The notes beneath the pieces are model-generated. The model had not been told where the DNA came from. It was given only the letters and a program-made list of their open reading frames with translations, and made no database searches. From NCBI GenBank assembly GCA_040773965.1, contig JAXGVG010000072.1, positions 1 to 8,984 of the forward strand: 8,984 nt of DNA, given 5' to 3'. This DNA comes from JAXGVG01 sp040773965. GTDB taxonomy: Bacteria; Pseudomonadota; Alphaproteobacteria; UBA9219. Positions 1 through 5,251 of the stretch are shown here, piece after piece (position 1 is the stretch's first letter; each line of letters opens with the position of its first letter). The translations under genes were made by a program, and so were the position numbers.

Positions 1-54
1 ATATTCGGGCTCGGGATTTCCGAGCCCGACGACAAGGTGCGACGGATGCGCCAT
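1..54 (-). CDS. pth: Peptidyl-tRNA hydrolase, N-terminal 18 codons only (runs off the window)
   Basis: Reading the minus strand from the ATG at 54-52 gives MAHPSHLVVGLGNPEPEY before the window ends. This matches the first beta strand and the GLGNPGxxY loop that opens bacterial Pth, which cleaves peptidyl-tRNA released from stalled ribosomes so the tRNA can be reused. The position usually held by Gly in GNPG is Glu here (GNPE), a small deviation. A strong Shine-Dalgarno AGGAGG lies at 65-60, five bases before the start. The gene begins 16 bases after the rplY stop, and rplY-pth is a common pair in alphaproteobacteria, so the two are probably one transcript. The catalytic His and the rest of the protein lie outside the window; the call rests on the first 18 residues plus context. 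Confidence 0.85.
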   Translation of the reverse strand, partial: MAHPSHLVVGLGNPEPEY

Positions 55-70
55 ACGCGCCTCCTAAACG

Positions 71-841
71 TTACTTCTTTCCACCTGCCGGTTTCGCGGC
101 TTCGGCGGCCGGGGCGGGTGCGGCAGCGCCTTTGGCGCCTGCAGCAGCGCCTGCAGCCGGAGCGGCAGCGGCACCTGCAGCCGGGGCCGCAGCGCCTTCG
201 GCCGCAGCGACAGCCGGAGCGGCGGCAGCGGCGGCGGCGGCAGCAGCGGCTTCCTCGGCTTCTGCACGGATGGCCGACGGCACGGCGATAGAGGCGATGG
301 TAAAGTCTTTCTCGGTCGAGGTCGGCTTGACGCCTTTGGGAAACTTGATAACGCTCATGTGGACGGCGTCGCCGATCTCAAGTCCTTCGAGGCTGACCTC
401 GAACTTCTCGGGAATATGGTCGGGCGAGCACTGCACCTCGATTTCATGGCGCACGATGTTGAGCGTCCCGCCGCGCTTGATGCCCGGCGCCTTGTCGGCA
501 TTGAGGAAGGCCACCGGCACTTCGACGCGCACCATGGTGCTGCTTGAGACGCGGAGGAAGTCGACGTGGATCGGCTTATCGCTGACCGGGTCGAACTGGG
601 CGTCGCGCGGAAGGACGCGGTGCTTTTTGCCCCCAACCTCGAGGTCGAACAGGTGGGTGAAAAATCCCGCGCTGTGGACGTAGCGTGTCAGCAGGTTCAA
701 TTCCATGCTGATCATCATGGGGGGCTTCTTGTCGCCGTACACGACGGCGGGAACGCGGTTCTGGCGGCGAATGGCGTGAGAGGGCCCCTTGCCCTTGCCT
801 TCACGCAGCTCGGCCGCAAGCGTTGTTACAACTTGCGCCAT
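71..841 (-). CDS. rplY: 50S ribosomal protein L25 (general stress protein Ctc / TL5 type) with Ala/Pro-rich tail
   Basis: A protein of 256 residues. Residues 1-95 look like the L25 beta-barrel that binds 5S rRNA in the central protuberance (RVPAVVYG near 29-36, PIHVDFLRV near 90-98). Residues about 100-187 form the TL5/Ctc C-terminal domain (RVEVPVAFLN, GIKRGGTLNIV, IPEKFEVSLEGLEIGD). From about residue 194 to the end it is nearly pure Ala with Pro, Gly, Glu and a few Lys, presumably disordered and surface exposed. The start is supported by AGGAG at 852-848, six bases before the ATG. The upstream gap holds a candidate promoter and a hairpin. The next gene, pth, starts 16 bases after the stop. 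L25 is known to repress its own synthesis in E. coli and relatives; whether that applies here is unknown. Identity is secure. Confidence 0.96.
   Translation of the reverse strand: MAQVVTTLAAELREGKGKGPSHAIRRQNRVPAVVYGDKKPPMMISMELNLLTRYVHSAGFFTHLFDLEVGGKKHRVLPRDAQFDPVSDKPIHVDFLRVSSSTMVRVEVPVAFLNADKAPGIKRGGTLNIVRHEIEVQCSPDHIPEKFEVSLEGLEIGDAVHMSVIKFPKGVKPTSTEKDFTIASIAVPSAIRAEAEEAAAAAAAAAAAPAVAAAEGAAAPAAGAAAAPAAGAAAGAKGAAAPAPAAEAAKPAGGKK
74..262 (-). repeat. GC-rich low-complexity repeats encoding the Ala/Pro tail of L25
   Basis: The 3' end of rplY is built from degenerate GCN/GCC-type repeats with recurring units such as CCTGCAGCCGG (plus-strand view, roughly 147-185) and GCAGCGGC. They encode residues about 194-255, rich in AAAP, AAAG and an uninterrupted run of about 11 Ala. 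Such tracts change length readily by slippage or unequal recombination and are prone to assembly error. Many alphaproteobacterial L25 proteins carry an Ala-rich tail, so the tail itself is not foreign. Confidence 0.8.
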
Positions 842-861
842 TTTTATCTCCTAAGGTTAAG

Positions 862-883
862 GCCAGCCTCCAGGGGTGCTGGC
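862..883 (-). promoter_or_regulatory. Stem-loop in the rplY 5' leader
   Basis: On the minus strand GCCAGC and GCTGGC form a perfect 6-bp stem around a 10-base loop. The loop and 3' stem include a decoy GGAGG (871-867) about 25 bases before the rplY start. The hairpin lies between the predicted transcription start (about 886) and the real Shine-Dalgarno at 852-848, so it would sit at the very 5' end of the mRNA. It is not followed by a T tract, so it is not a terminator. A role in mRNA stability or in autogenous control by L25 is inference. Confidence 0.45.
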
Positions 884-892
884 GTGGTGGGG

Positions 893-921
893 GTAATAGC
901 GGAATGTGGCCCCAATCTCAA
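893..921 (-). promoter_or_regulatory. Candidate sigma70-type promoter of rplY-pth
   Basis: The minus strand reads TTGAGA (921-916), a 17-base spacer, then TATTAC (898-893): 5/6 and 4/6 matches to the -35 and -10 consensus with ideal spacing. The predicted start near 886 leaves a leader of about 45 bases. The rest of the 129-base prs-rplY gap holds a run of eight G on the plus strand (943-950) and a TTAACC motif (934-939). I see no clear prs terminator in it. Confidence 0.55.
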
Positions 922-970
922 CCAAAATGCGCGTTAACCAATGGGGGGGGCAACAGGGCTTGTTCAGACC

Positions 971-1930
971 CTAATTAAACAGGCTCGATACCGAACGTTC
1001 CTGACTGATCCGCGCGATGGCCTCGGCCAAGAGCGGCGCGACGCTTAGTTGCCGGATCTTCTTGGACGCGGCCACTTCGGGCTTCGCGGGGATGGAGTCC
1101 GTCACCGTGATGCTTTTCATCGACGACGCCTCGATCTTTTCGACCGCCTTGCCCGAGAAAACGCCGTGCGTCACATAGGCCGCCACCGACTTGGCGCCCG
1201 CTTTCATGATGGCGTCGGCCGCGTTGCAGAGCGTGCCCGCGCTATCCACGATATCGTCCACGATGAGGCAGGTACGGCCCTCGACGTCGCCGACGATGTT
1301 CATGACTTCGGATTCCCCCGCCCGTTCGCGCCGCTTGTCGATAATGGCGAGTTCGGCCTGCAAGCGCTTGGCCAGCGCGCGGGCGCGAACCACGCCGCCT
1401 GTGTCCGGCGATACGATGGTCAGGCACTCGGGCAGCTTGCCGTGCACGAGCATCGTGTCGCGTATGTCGCGGACGAAAACCGGCACGACGTGCAGGTTGT
1501 CGAGGGGAATGTCGAAGAAGCCCTGTATCTGTCCGGCATGAAGATCGAGCGTCAGGACGCGATTGGCTCCCGCCATGGTAATCAGGTTCGCGACCAGCTT
1601 GGCCGTGATCGGCGTACGCGGGCCCGTTTTGCGGTCCTGCCGGGCATAGCCGTAATAGGGGATCACCGCCGTGATGCGCCGGGCCGAACTGCGGCGCAGC
1701 GTATCGATCATGATCAACAGCTCCATCAGGCTGTCGTTGGCGGGAAAGCAGGTCGATTGTATGACGAAAGTGTCTTCGCCCCGGACGTTGTCGAGGACTT
1801 CGACGAAAATCTCCATATCGGCGAAGTGGCGGACCACGGCGTTTGTCAAAGGAACGCCCATATTTTCGGCAATAGCCTCGGCCAGGGGCCTGTTGCTATT
1901 GCCCGATATAAGTTTCATGTTTGCGCCCAT
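971..1930 (-). CDS. prs: Ribose-phosphate pyrophosphokinase (PRPP synthetase)
   Basis: Makes 5-phosphoribosyl diphosphate from ribose 5-phosphate and ATP, the precursor for purine, pyrimidine, NAD, His and Trp synthesis; cytosolic. Counted from the ATG at 1930, the protein is 319 residues, close to the usual 310-315. It shows an N-terminal KLISGNSNRPLAEAI (6-20), the region YYGYARQDRK (92-101), the PRPP synthetase signature LDLHAGQIQGFFDIP (128-142) with the His corresponding to E. coli His131, the flexible loop IDKRRER (197-203) with catalytic Lys and Arg, and the ribose-phosphate loop VDDIVDSAGT (224-233). The frame is open upstream to a TTG at 1978, but that codon lies only a few bases inside the predicted transcript. 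AAGGA at 1941-1937, six bases before 1930, decides the start. The gene has its own promoter and is followed 129 bases later by rplY. Confidence 0.96.
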   Translation of the reverse strand: MGANMKLISGNSNRPLAEAIAENMGVPLTNAVVRHFADMEIFVEVLDNVRGEDTFVIQSTCFPANDSLMELLIMIDTLRRSSARRITAVIPYYGYARQDRKTGPRTPITAKLVANLITMAGANRVLTLDLHAGQIQGFFDIPLDNLHVVPVFVRDIRDTMLVHGKLPECLTIVSPDTGGVVRARALAKRLQAELAIIDKRRERAGESEVMNIVGDVEGRTCLIVDDIVDSAGTLCNAADAIMKAGAKSVAAYVTHGVFSGKAVEKIEASSMKSITVTDSIPAKPEVAASKKIRQLSVAPLLAEAIARISQERSVSSLFN

Positions 1931-1936
1931 GGGCAT

Positions 1937-1941
1937 TCCTT
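1937..1941 (-). promoter_or_regulatory. Ribosome binding site that fixes the prs start
   Basis: AAGGA on the minus strand lies six bases before the ATG at 1930-1928. Two other in-frame ATGs do not fit it: 1936 would leave no spacer and 1918 would leave 18 bases. The upstream TTG at 1978 has no Shine-Dalgarno. Confidence 0.6.
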
Positions 1942-1960
1942 GTGCTGGCCGTCGCTTCGC

Positions 1961-2029
1961 TTGTGAAGCCTGTGACAAAGGACGGCGTTCCTATAACAGC
2001 CCGTGAAGCATATGTAAATAATTGTGAAG
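1961..2029. repeat. Three GTGAAG direct repeats around the prs promoter
   Basis: On the plus strand TTGTGAAG occurs at 1961-1968, CCGTGAAG at 2001-2008 and TTGTGAAG at 2022-2029 (CTTCAC in the prs sense). The last two are 21 bases apart, about two helical turns, one inside the promoter spacer and one next to the -35. The first is in the predicted 5' leader, 40 bases from the middle copy. The arrangement would suit a DNA-binding regulator, but three 6-base matches in AT-rich DNA can also be chance. Confidence 0.35.
1990..2018 (-). promoter_or_regulatory. Candidate sigma70-type promoter of prs
   Basis: The minus strand reads TTTACA (2018-2013), a 17-base spacer, then TATAGG (1995-1990): 5/6 and 4/6 matches to consensus. 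The predicted start near 1983 gives a leader of about 53 bases before the ATG at 1930. A GTGAAG repeat lies within the spacer and another just upstream of the -35. Confidence 0.5.
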
Positions 2030-2060
2030 TAATTGCCACTATTATGCAGGCACGAAAGGT

Positions 2061-2068
2061 ATGGTTAA
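2061..2068 (-). promoter_or_regulatory. TTAACCAT site (CtrA half-site-like) upstream of prs
   Basis: The minus strand reads TTAACCAT here, identical to the half-site described for the alphaproteobacterial cell-cycle regulator CtrA. It lies about 45 bases upstream of the candidate prs -35 and just after the stop codon of the upstream gene. The full TTAA-N7-TTAA arrangement is not present, so this is only a suggestive match. Confidence 0.25.
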
Positions 2069-2072
2069 AAAG

Positions 2073-2897
2073 TCAGGCGGCGGATGAAGGCAGGGCAAGC
2101 GCTGGCAAATTCTTTTCTCGCTTCCGCCCGCGAATTGTAGAGGGTCCGGGGGCGGCTTCCATGGCAGTCCCGGCAATCAGTTCGGCGGTATAGCCTTCGG
2201 CGTGAAGAACAATTTTTTTGTCAGGCGCCTGCCGATGCAGGGCGCCGAAATGGCGCGTAGGCCTCTTGCCCGGCTTTGGCGACAGATCCTGGACAGGCGA
2301 CCATTTCTTGTCGAGAGCGGTTAGAATACGCGGATTGGGAACCAACTGGCGCTTTTGGGCGGCGTTAAGCGTATGCCATATAAGATACATCGTCTCGGGC
2401 GAGAGGTTTTGCCATTGGCGGCGCATATTGTTAGTGGCGTGCCTGAGGGAGAACCGGGAAGGACGAGGCGCATAATAGGACGGGTCCTGCCCGGAGGCCG
2501 AAGACATCAGAATACGATTGATTTTTTCGCGTTGCTCAAAAGCGATCCCGAGCCTGTTGCCTCGGGTGTCGTAAAAACAATCGGAAAAGCGTTCCATCGC
2601 CTGGCGCAGGCTTGTCTCGGCCAAACGCGAAAAACCGGCGGACATGCCGGGGGAGGGGGGATTGCCGGGATTGTCCGACCGGGATTTTACGGCGGCGATG
2701 CTCACGCCGTTCGGGGTCAATTCGGGCGCCTGATCGTAAACAAGCAGGCCGTCCGGATTTTCTAAATTTTGCGCCGAGACGATGTTTTTCAACTGCCATC
2801 CCGGGGCGCGGCCAAAGGGGCGTTTATCGGGCAACGGGTGCGAAGCCATAGGGAATTCCAAACCAATCAGGCTTTTAGGCAAACATGTTTTCGGCAT
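2073..2897 (-). CDS. Hypothetical basic protein, no recognised family
   Basis: An open frame of 274 codons from the ATG at 2897 to a TGA at 2075-2073. I do not recognise it. There is no signal peptide, membrane segment or metal motif. The middle (about residues 85-205) looks like a folded, mostly helical domain with segments such as LRQAMERFSDCFYD (97-110), GIAFEQREKINRIL (117-130), SPETMYLIWHTLNAA (166-180) and ILTALDKKW (191-199). Both ends are Pro-, Lys- and Arg-rich and probably disordered. The start is uncertain: GGAGG lies 16 bases before 2897, too far to be ideal, and an alternative ATG at 2849 (MASHPLPDKRPF) has only a weak GGA. It sits between rpsT (divergent) and prs (same strand), where many alphaproteobacteria have other genes next to rpsT-dnaA. 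Coding status is supported by length and protein-like composition, not by homology. Confidence 0.6.
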   Translation of the reverse strand: MPKTCLPKSLIGLEFPMASHPLPDKRPFGRAPGWQLKNIVSAQNLENPDGLLVYDQAPELTPNGVSIAAVKSRSDNPGNPPSPGMSAGFSRLAETSLRQAMERFSDCFYDTRGNRLGIAFEQREKINRILMSSASGQDPSYYAPRPSRFSLRHATNNMRRQWQNLSPETMYLIWHTLNAAQKRQLVPNPRILTALDKKWSPVQDLSPKPGKRPTRHFGALHRQAPDKKIVLHAEGYTAELIAGTAMEAAPGPSTIRGRKREKNLPALALPSSAA

Positions 2898-2977
2898 GAA
2901 AGCAAGCCAAATGCCTCCGGCGTTTTTCCGTTAACCCTAAAATGAAAATAAATGTAAAAGAAAACGGCGCTTGGCTC

Positions 2978-3006
2978 TTGACCGTTGGTTAACGGACGCG
3001 TATGAC
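2978..3006 (+). promoter_or_regulatory. Promoter of rpsT
   Basis: TTGACC (2978-2983), 17 bases, then TATGAC (3001-3006): 5/6 and 4/6 matches to the -35 and -10 consensus. The predicted start near 3013 leaves about 34 bases of leader. The spacer holds most of an inverted repeat, and the -10 runs into GACTC (3004-3008), a GANTC site of the kind methylated by CcrM in alphaproteobacteria. Confidence 0.6.
2982..2995. repeat. Inverted repeat CCGTT-N4-AACGG within the rpsT promoter
   Basis: CCGTT (2982-2986) and AACGG (2991-2995) are perfect inverted 5-base arms around GGTT. They overlap the end of the -35 and the first half of the spacer, where a repressor could block RNA polymerase. The arms are short, so chance is possible. 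Confidence 0.35.
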
Positions 3007-3046
3007 TCCGCCGCCTGAAACAAGTTGTATACGCAGGGAATATAGA

Positions 3047-3325
3047 ATGGCCACGCATAAATCCGCCGCCAAGCGCGCCCGTCAATCGGTCAAACGCAAC
3101 GCCGTTAACCGTTCGCGCCGTTCGAAAGTGCACACGCTTATTCGTGCAGCCGAAGCGGCGGCAAGCAAGGATCCCGAAACGGTCAAAAAGGCTTTACGCG
3201 AAGCGGAATCCGCTTTGGCCCGCGCGGCGGGCCGCAAATCGGTCCATTGGAAAACGGCGGCGCGCAAAACCTCGCGTCTGGTTAAGCGCGTTAAAGCCGC
3301 TTCCTTGAAGAAAGCGGCGAAGTAA
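3047..3325 (+). CDS. rpsT: 30S ribosomal protein S20
   Basis: A protein of 92 residues, the usual size for S20, a primary binder of 16S rRNA in the body of the small subunit. It begins MATHKSAAKRARQSVKRN, continues with NRSRRSKVHTLIRAAEAA and ends in a Lys-rich helix (KRVKAASLKKAAK); the whole is basic and helical as in the family. AGGGA at 3035-3039, seven bases upstream, supports this start. An in-frame ATG at 3002 overlaps the -10 element and cannot be the start if the promoter call is right. rpsT directly upstream of dnaA is a conserved alphaproteobacterial arrangement. A small AACCG/CGGTT hairpin (3325-3340) follows the stop but has no T tract. Confidence 0.97.
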   Translation: MATHKSAAKRARQSVKRNAVNRSRRSKVHTLIRAAEAAASKDPETVKKALREAESALARAAGRKSVHWKTAARKTSRLVKRVKAASLKKAAK

Positions 3326-3468
3326 ACCGCGCAGACGGTTGAAAAAGCGGCTTTAACCTTTCCTCACGTTCCATCGTTCTATGACATGATGCGCGCCATA
3401 AGTTTTGGCGGCGCGGAACACTCTTCATGACCAAGATCAAGAAAAAAAATTCATGGTAAAAATTTTTT

Positions 3469-3621
3469 ATGAAGACGACCGCGCACGATTTTTGCTTTTT
3501 TTTTGTTCCCGCTTCATCCCCGTTGTCAAACGCCCATCTTTCGTTCTATGTTGCGCAGCACAAGTTCCTTCGGATTGTTCTTGATGGTGTTCGAGACTAT
3601 GTTTTTCGCCAACAAAGATAA
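3469..3621 (+). CDS. Possible small ORF in the dnaA leader (50 residues), doubtful
   Basis: An ATG at 3469 opens 50 codons to a TAA at 3619-3621, starting MKTTAHDFCFFFVPASSPLS and ending VLDGVRDYVFRQQR. The second half has a protein-like texture, but no Shine-Dalgarno precedes the ATG (the upstream bases are all A/T), and the frame is rich in Phe only because of the T runs. It overlaps the candidate dnaA promoter. Listed so it can be tested; most likely not a gene. Confidence 0.12.
   Translation: MKTTAHDFCFFFVPASSPLSNAHLSFYVAQHKFLRIVLDGVRDYVFRQQR
3523..3552 (+). promoter_or_regulatory. Candidate dnaA promoter
   Basis: TTGTCA (3523-3528), an 18-base spacer, then TATGTT (3547-3552): 5/6 and 4/6 matches. 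It would give a leader of about 210 bases before the dnaA ATG at 3773. A second TATGTT at 3599-3604 has a poor -35 (TTGTTC) 17 bases upstream. Other promoters in the gap, or read-through from rpsT, cannot be excluded. Confidence 0.35.
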
Positions 3622-3772
3622 GCGATGCATTTTTTTACACCATCGGGCGGCAGTCGTTCCCTCGTTACCAAGTTCCTAAGCCGTGTCCTTTCCGCCGGGG
3701 CGGAATTTTTCCGCGCCGTCCGGAAGATTTTTGTCACTGAAAATTCTTTTTTGGTTGTGTGAGGCTGAAAAA

Positions 3773-5251
3773 ATGTCGGATGCAGCGGCGGTTGAGCGGG
3801 CAGACATGATGGCGCAAAACGACGGTGAAGCGGAAGCTTTGACCTTGCAGGATAACATGCCTTCGCCGGAGACAATCTGGCAGGAATTGCGAACGCGGCT
3901 TCGCGAACGATTGGGCGAAACGGCTTTCCGCCGCTGGTTGGAGCCCGTCTCGGGCCGTGTCGCGAACGCGGTCACGCTCGTTCTCGCTTTGCCGACACGT
4001 TTTATGCGCGACTGGGTCGAGGCGCATTACGGCGACACCGTCCGCACGCTGTGGCGGCAGATGACGCCGCAAGGGACCGTCGAATTCACGGTCGTATCGC
4101 CTCTTGGCAAGACGCCGGCCACGCGGGAGACGTCAACCGCTCCTTCCCGGCCGGCGCTATGCGCCGTTCCCCATGCGCATGAAGCGGGAAAGGCCGGAGC
4201 TTTTGCCGGAGCGCCGGAATCCGAAAGCAGGGACGCGCCGCTTGATCCGCGTTTTACTTTCGAAAATTTCGTCGTAGGCAAGCCCAACGAGCTGGCTTAT
4301 GCCGCAGCCCGCCGCGTGGCGGAGACCGAAGCCCCTACCTTCAATCCGCTTTTTCTTTACGGCGGCGTCGGGCAGGGCAAGACGCACCTTATGCACGCCA
4401 TCGCCTGGCACATCCGCAAGAACTTTCCGAACCGCCGCGTCATTTATATGTCGGCGGAACGCTTTATGTATCAATTCGTCCGCGCGCTGCGTTACAAGGA
4501 CACGGTGTCGTTCAAGGAGCAGTTCCGCTCGGTCGACGTATTGATGATCGACGACGTCCAGTTCATCGGCGGCAAGGAGACCACGCAGGAAGAATTCTTC
4601 CATACCTTCAACGCGCTGGTCGACAGAAATCGACAGGTTATCGTCTCGGCCGACAAGTCGCCGCAGGATCTCGACAAGATGGAGGAACGTCTCCGTTCGC
4701 GGCTCGGATGGGGCCTCGTCGCCGATCTTCATCCCGCAAATTACGAATTGCGCCTTGGCATTCTTCACGCGAAGGCCGAGAAACTCGGCTGTAGCGTGCC
4801 GGATAAGGTTATGGAATTCCTCGCGCACAAGATTACGGCCAACGTCCGCGAACTCGAAGGGGCGTTGAACCGGATCGTCGCGCACGCCCAGCTTGTCGGG
4901 CGGACCATTACGCTGGAAATGACGCAGGAGGTCCTTGCCGATCTTCTTCGTTCGACCGAACGCCGCGTCACGATCGACGAAATCCAGAAAAAAGTGGCGG
5001 AACACTACAATATACGTTTGGCCGACATGCATTCGGCTCGCCGGGCCCGCGCCGTGGCCCGCCCCAGGCAAGTGGCGATGTATCTTGCGAAGCAGCTTAC
5101 CCCCCGCAGCTTGCCGGAAATCGGGCGCAAGTTCGGCGGGCGTGACCATACGACGGTGATCCACGCCGTGCGCAAGATCGAGGAGTTGTCAGCCTACGAT
5201 CCGACGTTCCGCGAAGACGTGGAGTTATTGCGCCGCCTTTTGCAGGGCTAG
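3773..5251 (+). CDS. dnaA: Chromosomal replication initiator protein DnaA
   Basis: An AAA+ ATPase that binds DnaA boxes at the origin and melts it to load the helicase. Counted from the ATG at 3773 it has 492 residues. Domain I: about 29-110 (SPETIWQELRTRLRERLG). Linker: about 110-160. AAA+ domain: from about 165 (FTFENFVVGKPNELAYAAA), with Walker A GGVGQGKT (197-204), Walker B LMIDDVQF (257-264), sensor 1 near VIVSADKSP, the arginines EERLRSRLGWG with R306 and R310 at the places of E. coli R281 and R285, and sensor 2 NVRELEGAL with R359. Domain IV ends with the DNA-binding signature GGRDHTTVIHA (455-465). GAGG at 3761-3764, eight bases before the ATG, supports the start; the frame is open up to a GTG at 3683 with no RBS. 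Walker A has Gln where most DnaA proteins have Leu. The next gene is convergent, so dnaN is not in tandem here. Confidence 0.97.
   Translation: MSDAAAVERADMMAQNDGEAEALTLQDNMPSPETIWQELRTRLRERLGETAFRRWLEPVSGRVANAVTLVLALPTRFMRDWVEAHYGDTVRTLWRQMTPQGTVEFTVVSPLGKTPATRETSTAPSRPALCAVPHAHEAGKAGAFAGAPESESRDAPLDPRFTFENFVVGKPNELAYAAARRVAETEAPTFNPLFLYGGVGQGKTHLMHAIAWHIRKNFPNRRVIYMSAERFMYQFVRALRYKDTVSFKEQFRSVDVLMIDDVQFIGGKETTQEEFFHTFNALVDRNRQVIVSADKSPQDLDKMEERLRSRLGWGLVADLHPANYELRLGILHAKAEKLGCSVPDKVMEFLAHKITANVRELEGALNRIVAHAQLVGRTITLEMTQEVLADLLRSTERRVTIDEIQKKVAEHYNIRLADMHSARRARAVARPRQVAMYLAKQLTPRSLPEIGRKFGGRDHTTVIHAVRKIEELSAYDPTFREDVELLRRLLQG

Larger units (their letters stand above)
3326..3772 (+). promoter_or_regulatory. 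Long AT-rich leader between rpsT and dnaA
   Basis: The 447 bases hold no well-supported gene. Visible elements: CGCGCC/GGCGCG arms (3392-3397 and 3410-3415, 12-base loop); inverted TCTTCAT (3422-3428) and ATGAAGA (3469-3475) flanking an A/T block at 3441-3470; a run of nine T (3496-3504); a candidate promoter at 3523-3552; and one 8/9 match to the DnaA box consensus, TTTTACACC (3633-3641). There is no cluster of DnaA boxes, so I do not call it an origin. A long dnaA leader is consistent with the elaborate control of dnaA known in alphaproteobacteria such as Caulobacter, but that comparison is inference. Confidence 0.5.

Noticed and set aside
132..683. Plus-strand Ala-rich frame opposite rplY
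   Set aside because: The Ala run is the GC repeat read on the other strand; L25 on the minus strand is certain.
1049..1966. Long open frame on the plus strand opposite prs (about 305 codons)
   Set aside because: It mirrors the codon structure of prs, is rich in Arg, His and Asp as antisense frames of GC-rich genes are, and has no recognisable domain.
1931..1978. TTG start for prs at 1978
   Set aside because: It would lie only about 5 bases into the predicted transcript with no RBS; AAGGA fits the ATG at 1930.
3002..3046. Upstream ATG for rpsT at 3002
   Set aside because: It overlaps the predicted -10 element, and the extra residues are not part of S20.
2867..3133. Minus-strand 88-codon frame covering the rpsT promoter and start
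   Set aside because: It overlaps the S20 coding region and a good promoter, and its product has no coherent composition.
3325..3340. AACCG/CGGTT hairpin after rpsT as a terminator
   Set aside because: The stem is only 5 bp and no T tract follows.
3633..3641. Single DnaA-box-like site TTTTACACC and a possible replication origin
   Set aside because: One 8/9 match in T-rich sequence is expected by chance; no cluster of boxes was found, so no origin is called.
3683..3772. Upstream GTG start for dnaA adding 30 residues
   Set aside because: No Shine-Dalgarno before 3683, and the added residues do not resemble DnaA; GAGG at 3761 fits the ATG at 3773.
4157..5164. Long minus-strand frame opposite dnaA (about 335 codons)
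   Set aside because: It lies wholly opposite conserved DnaA domains, and its length follows from the codon bias of dnaA. No RBS or family resemblance.
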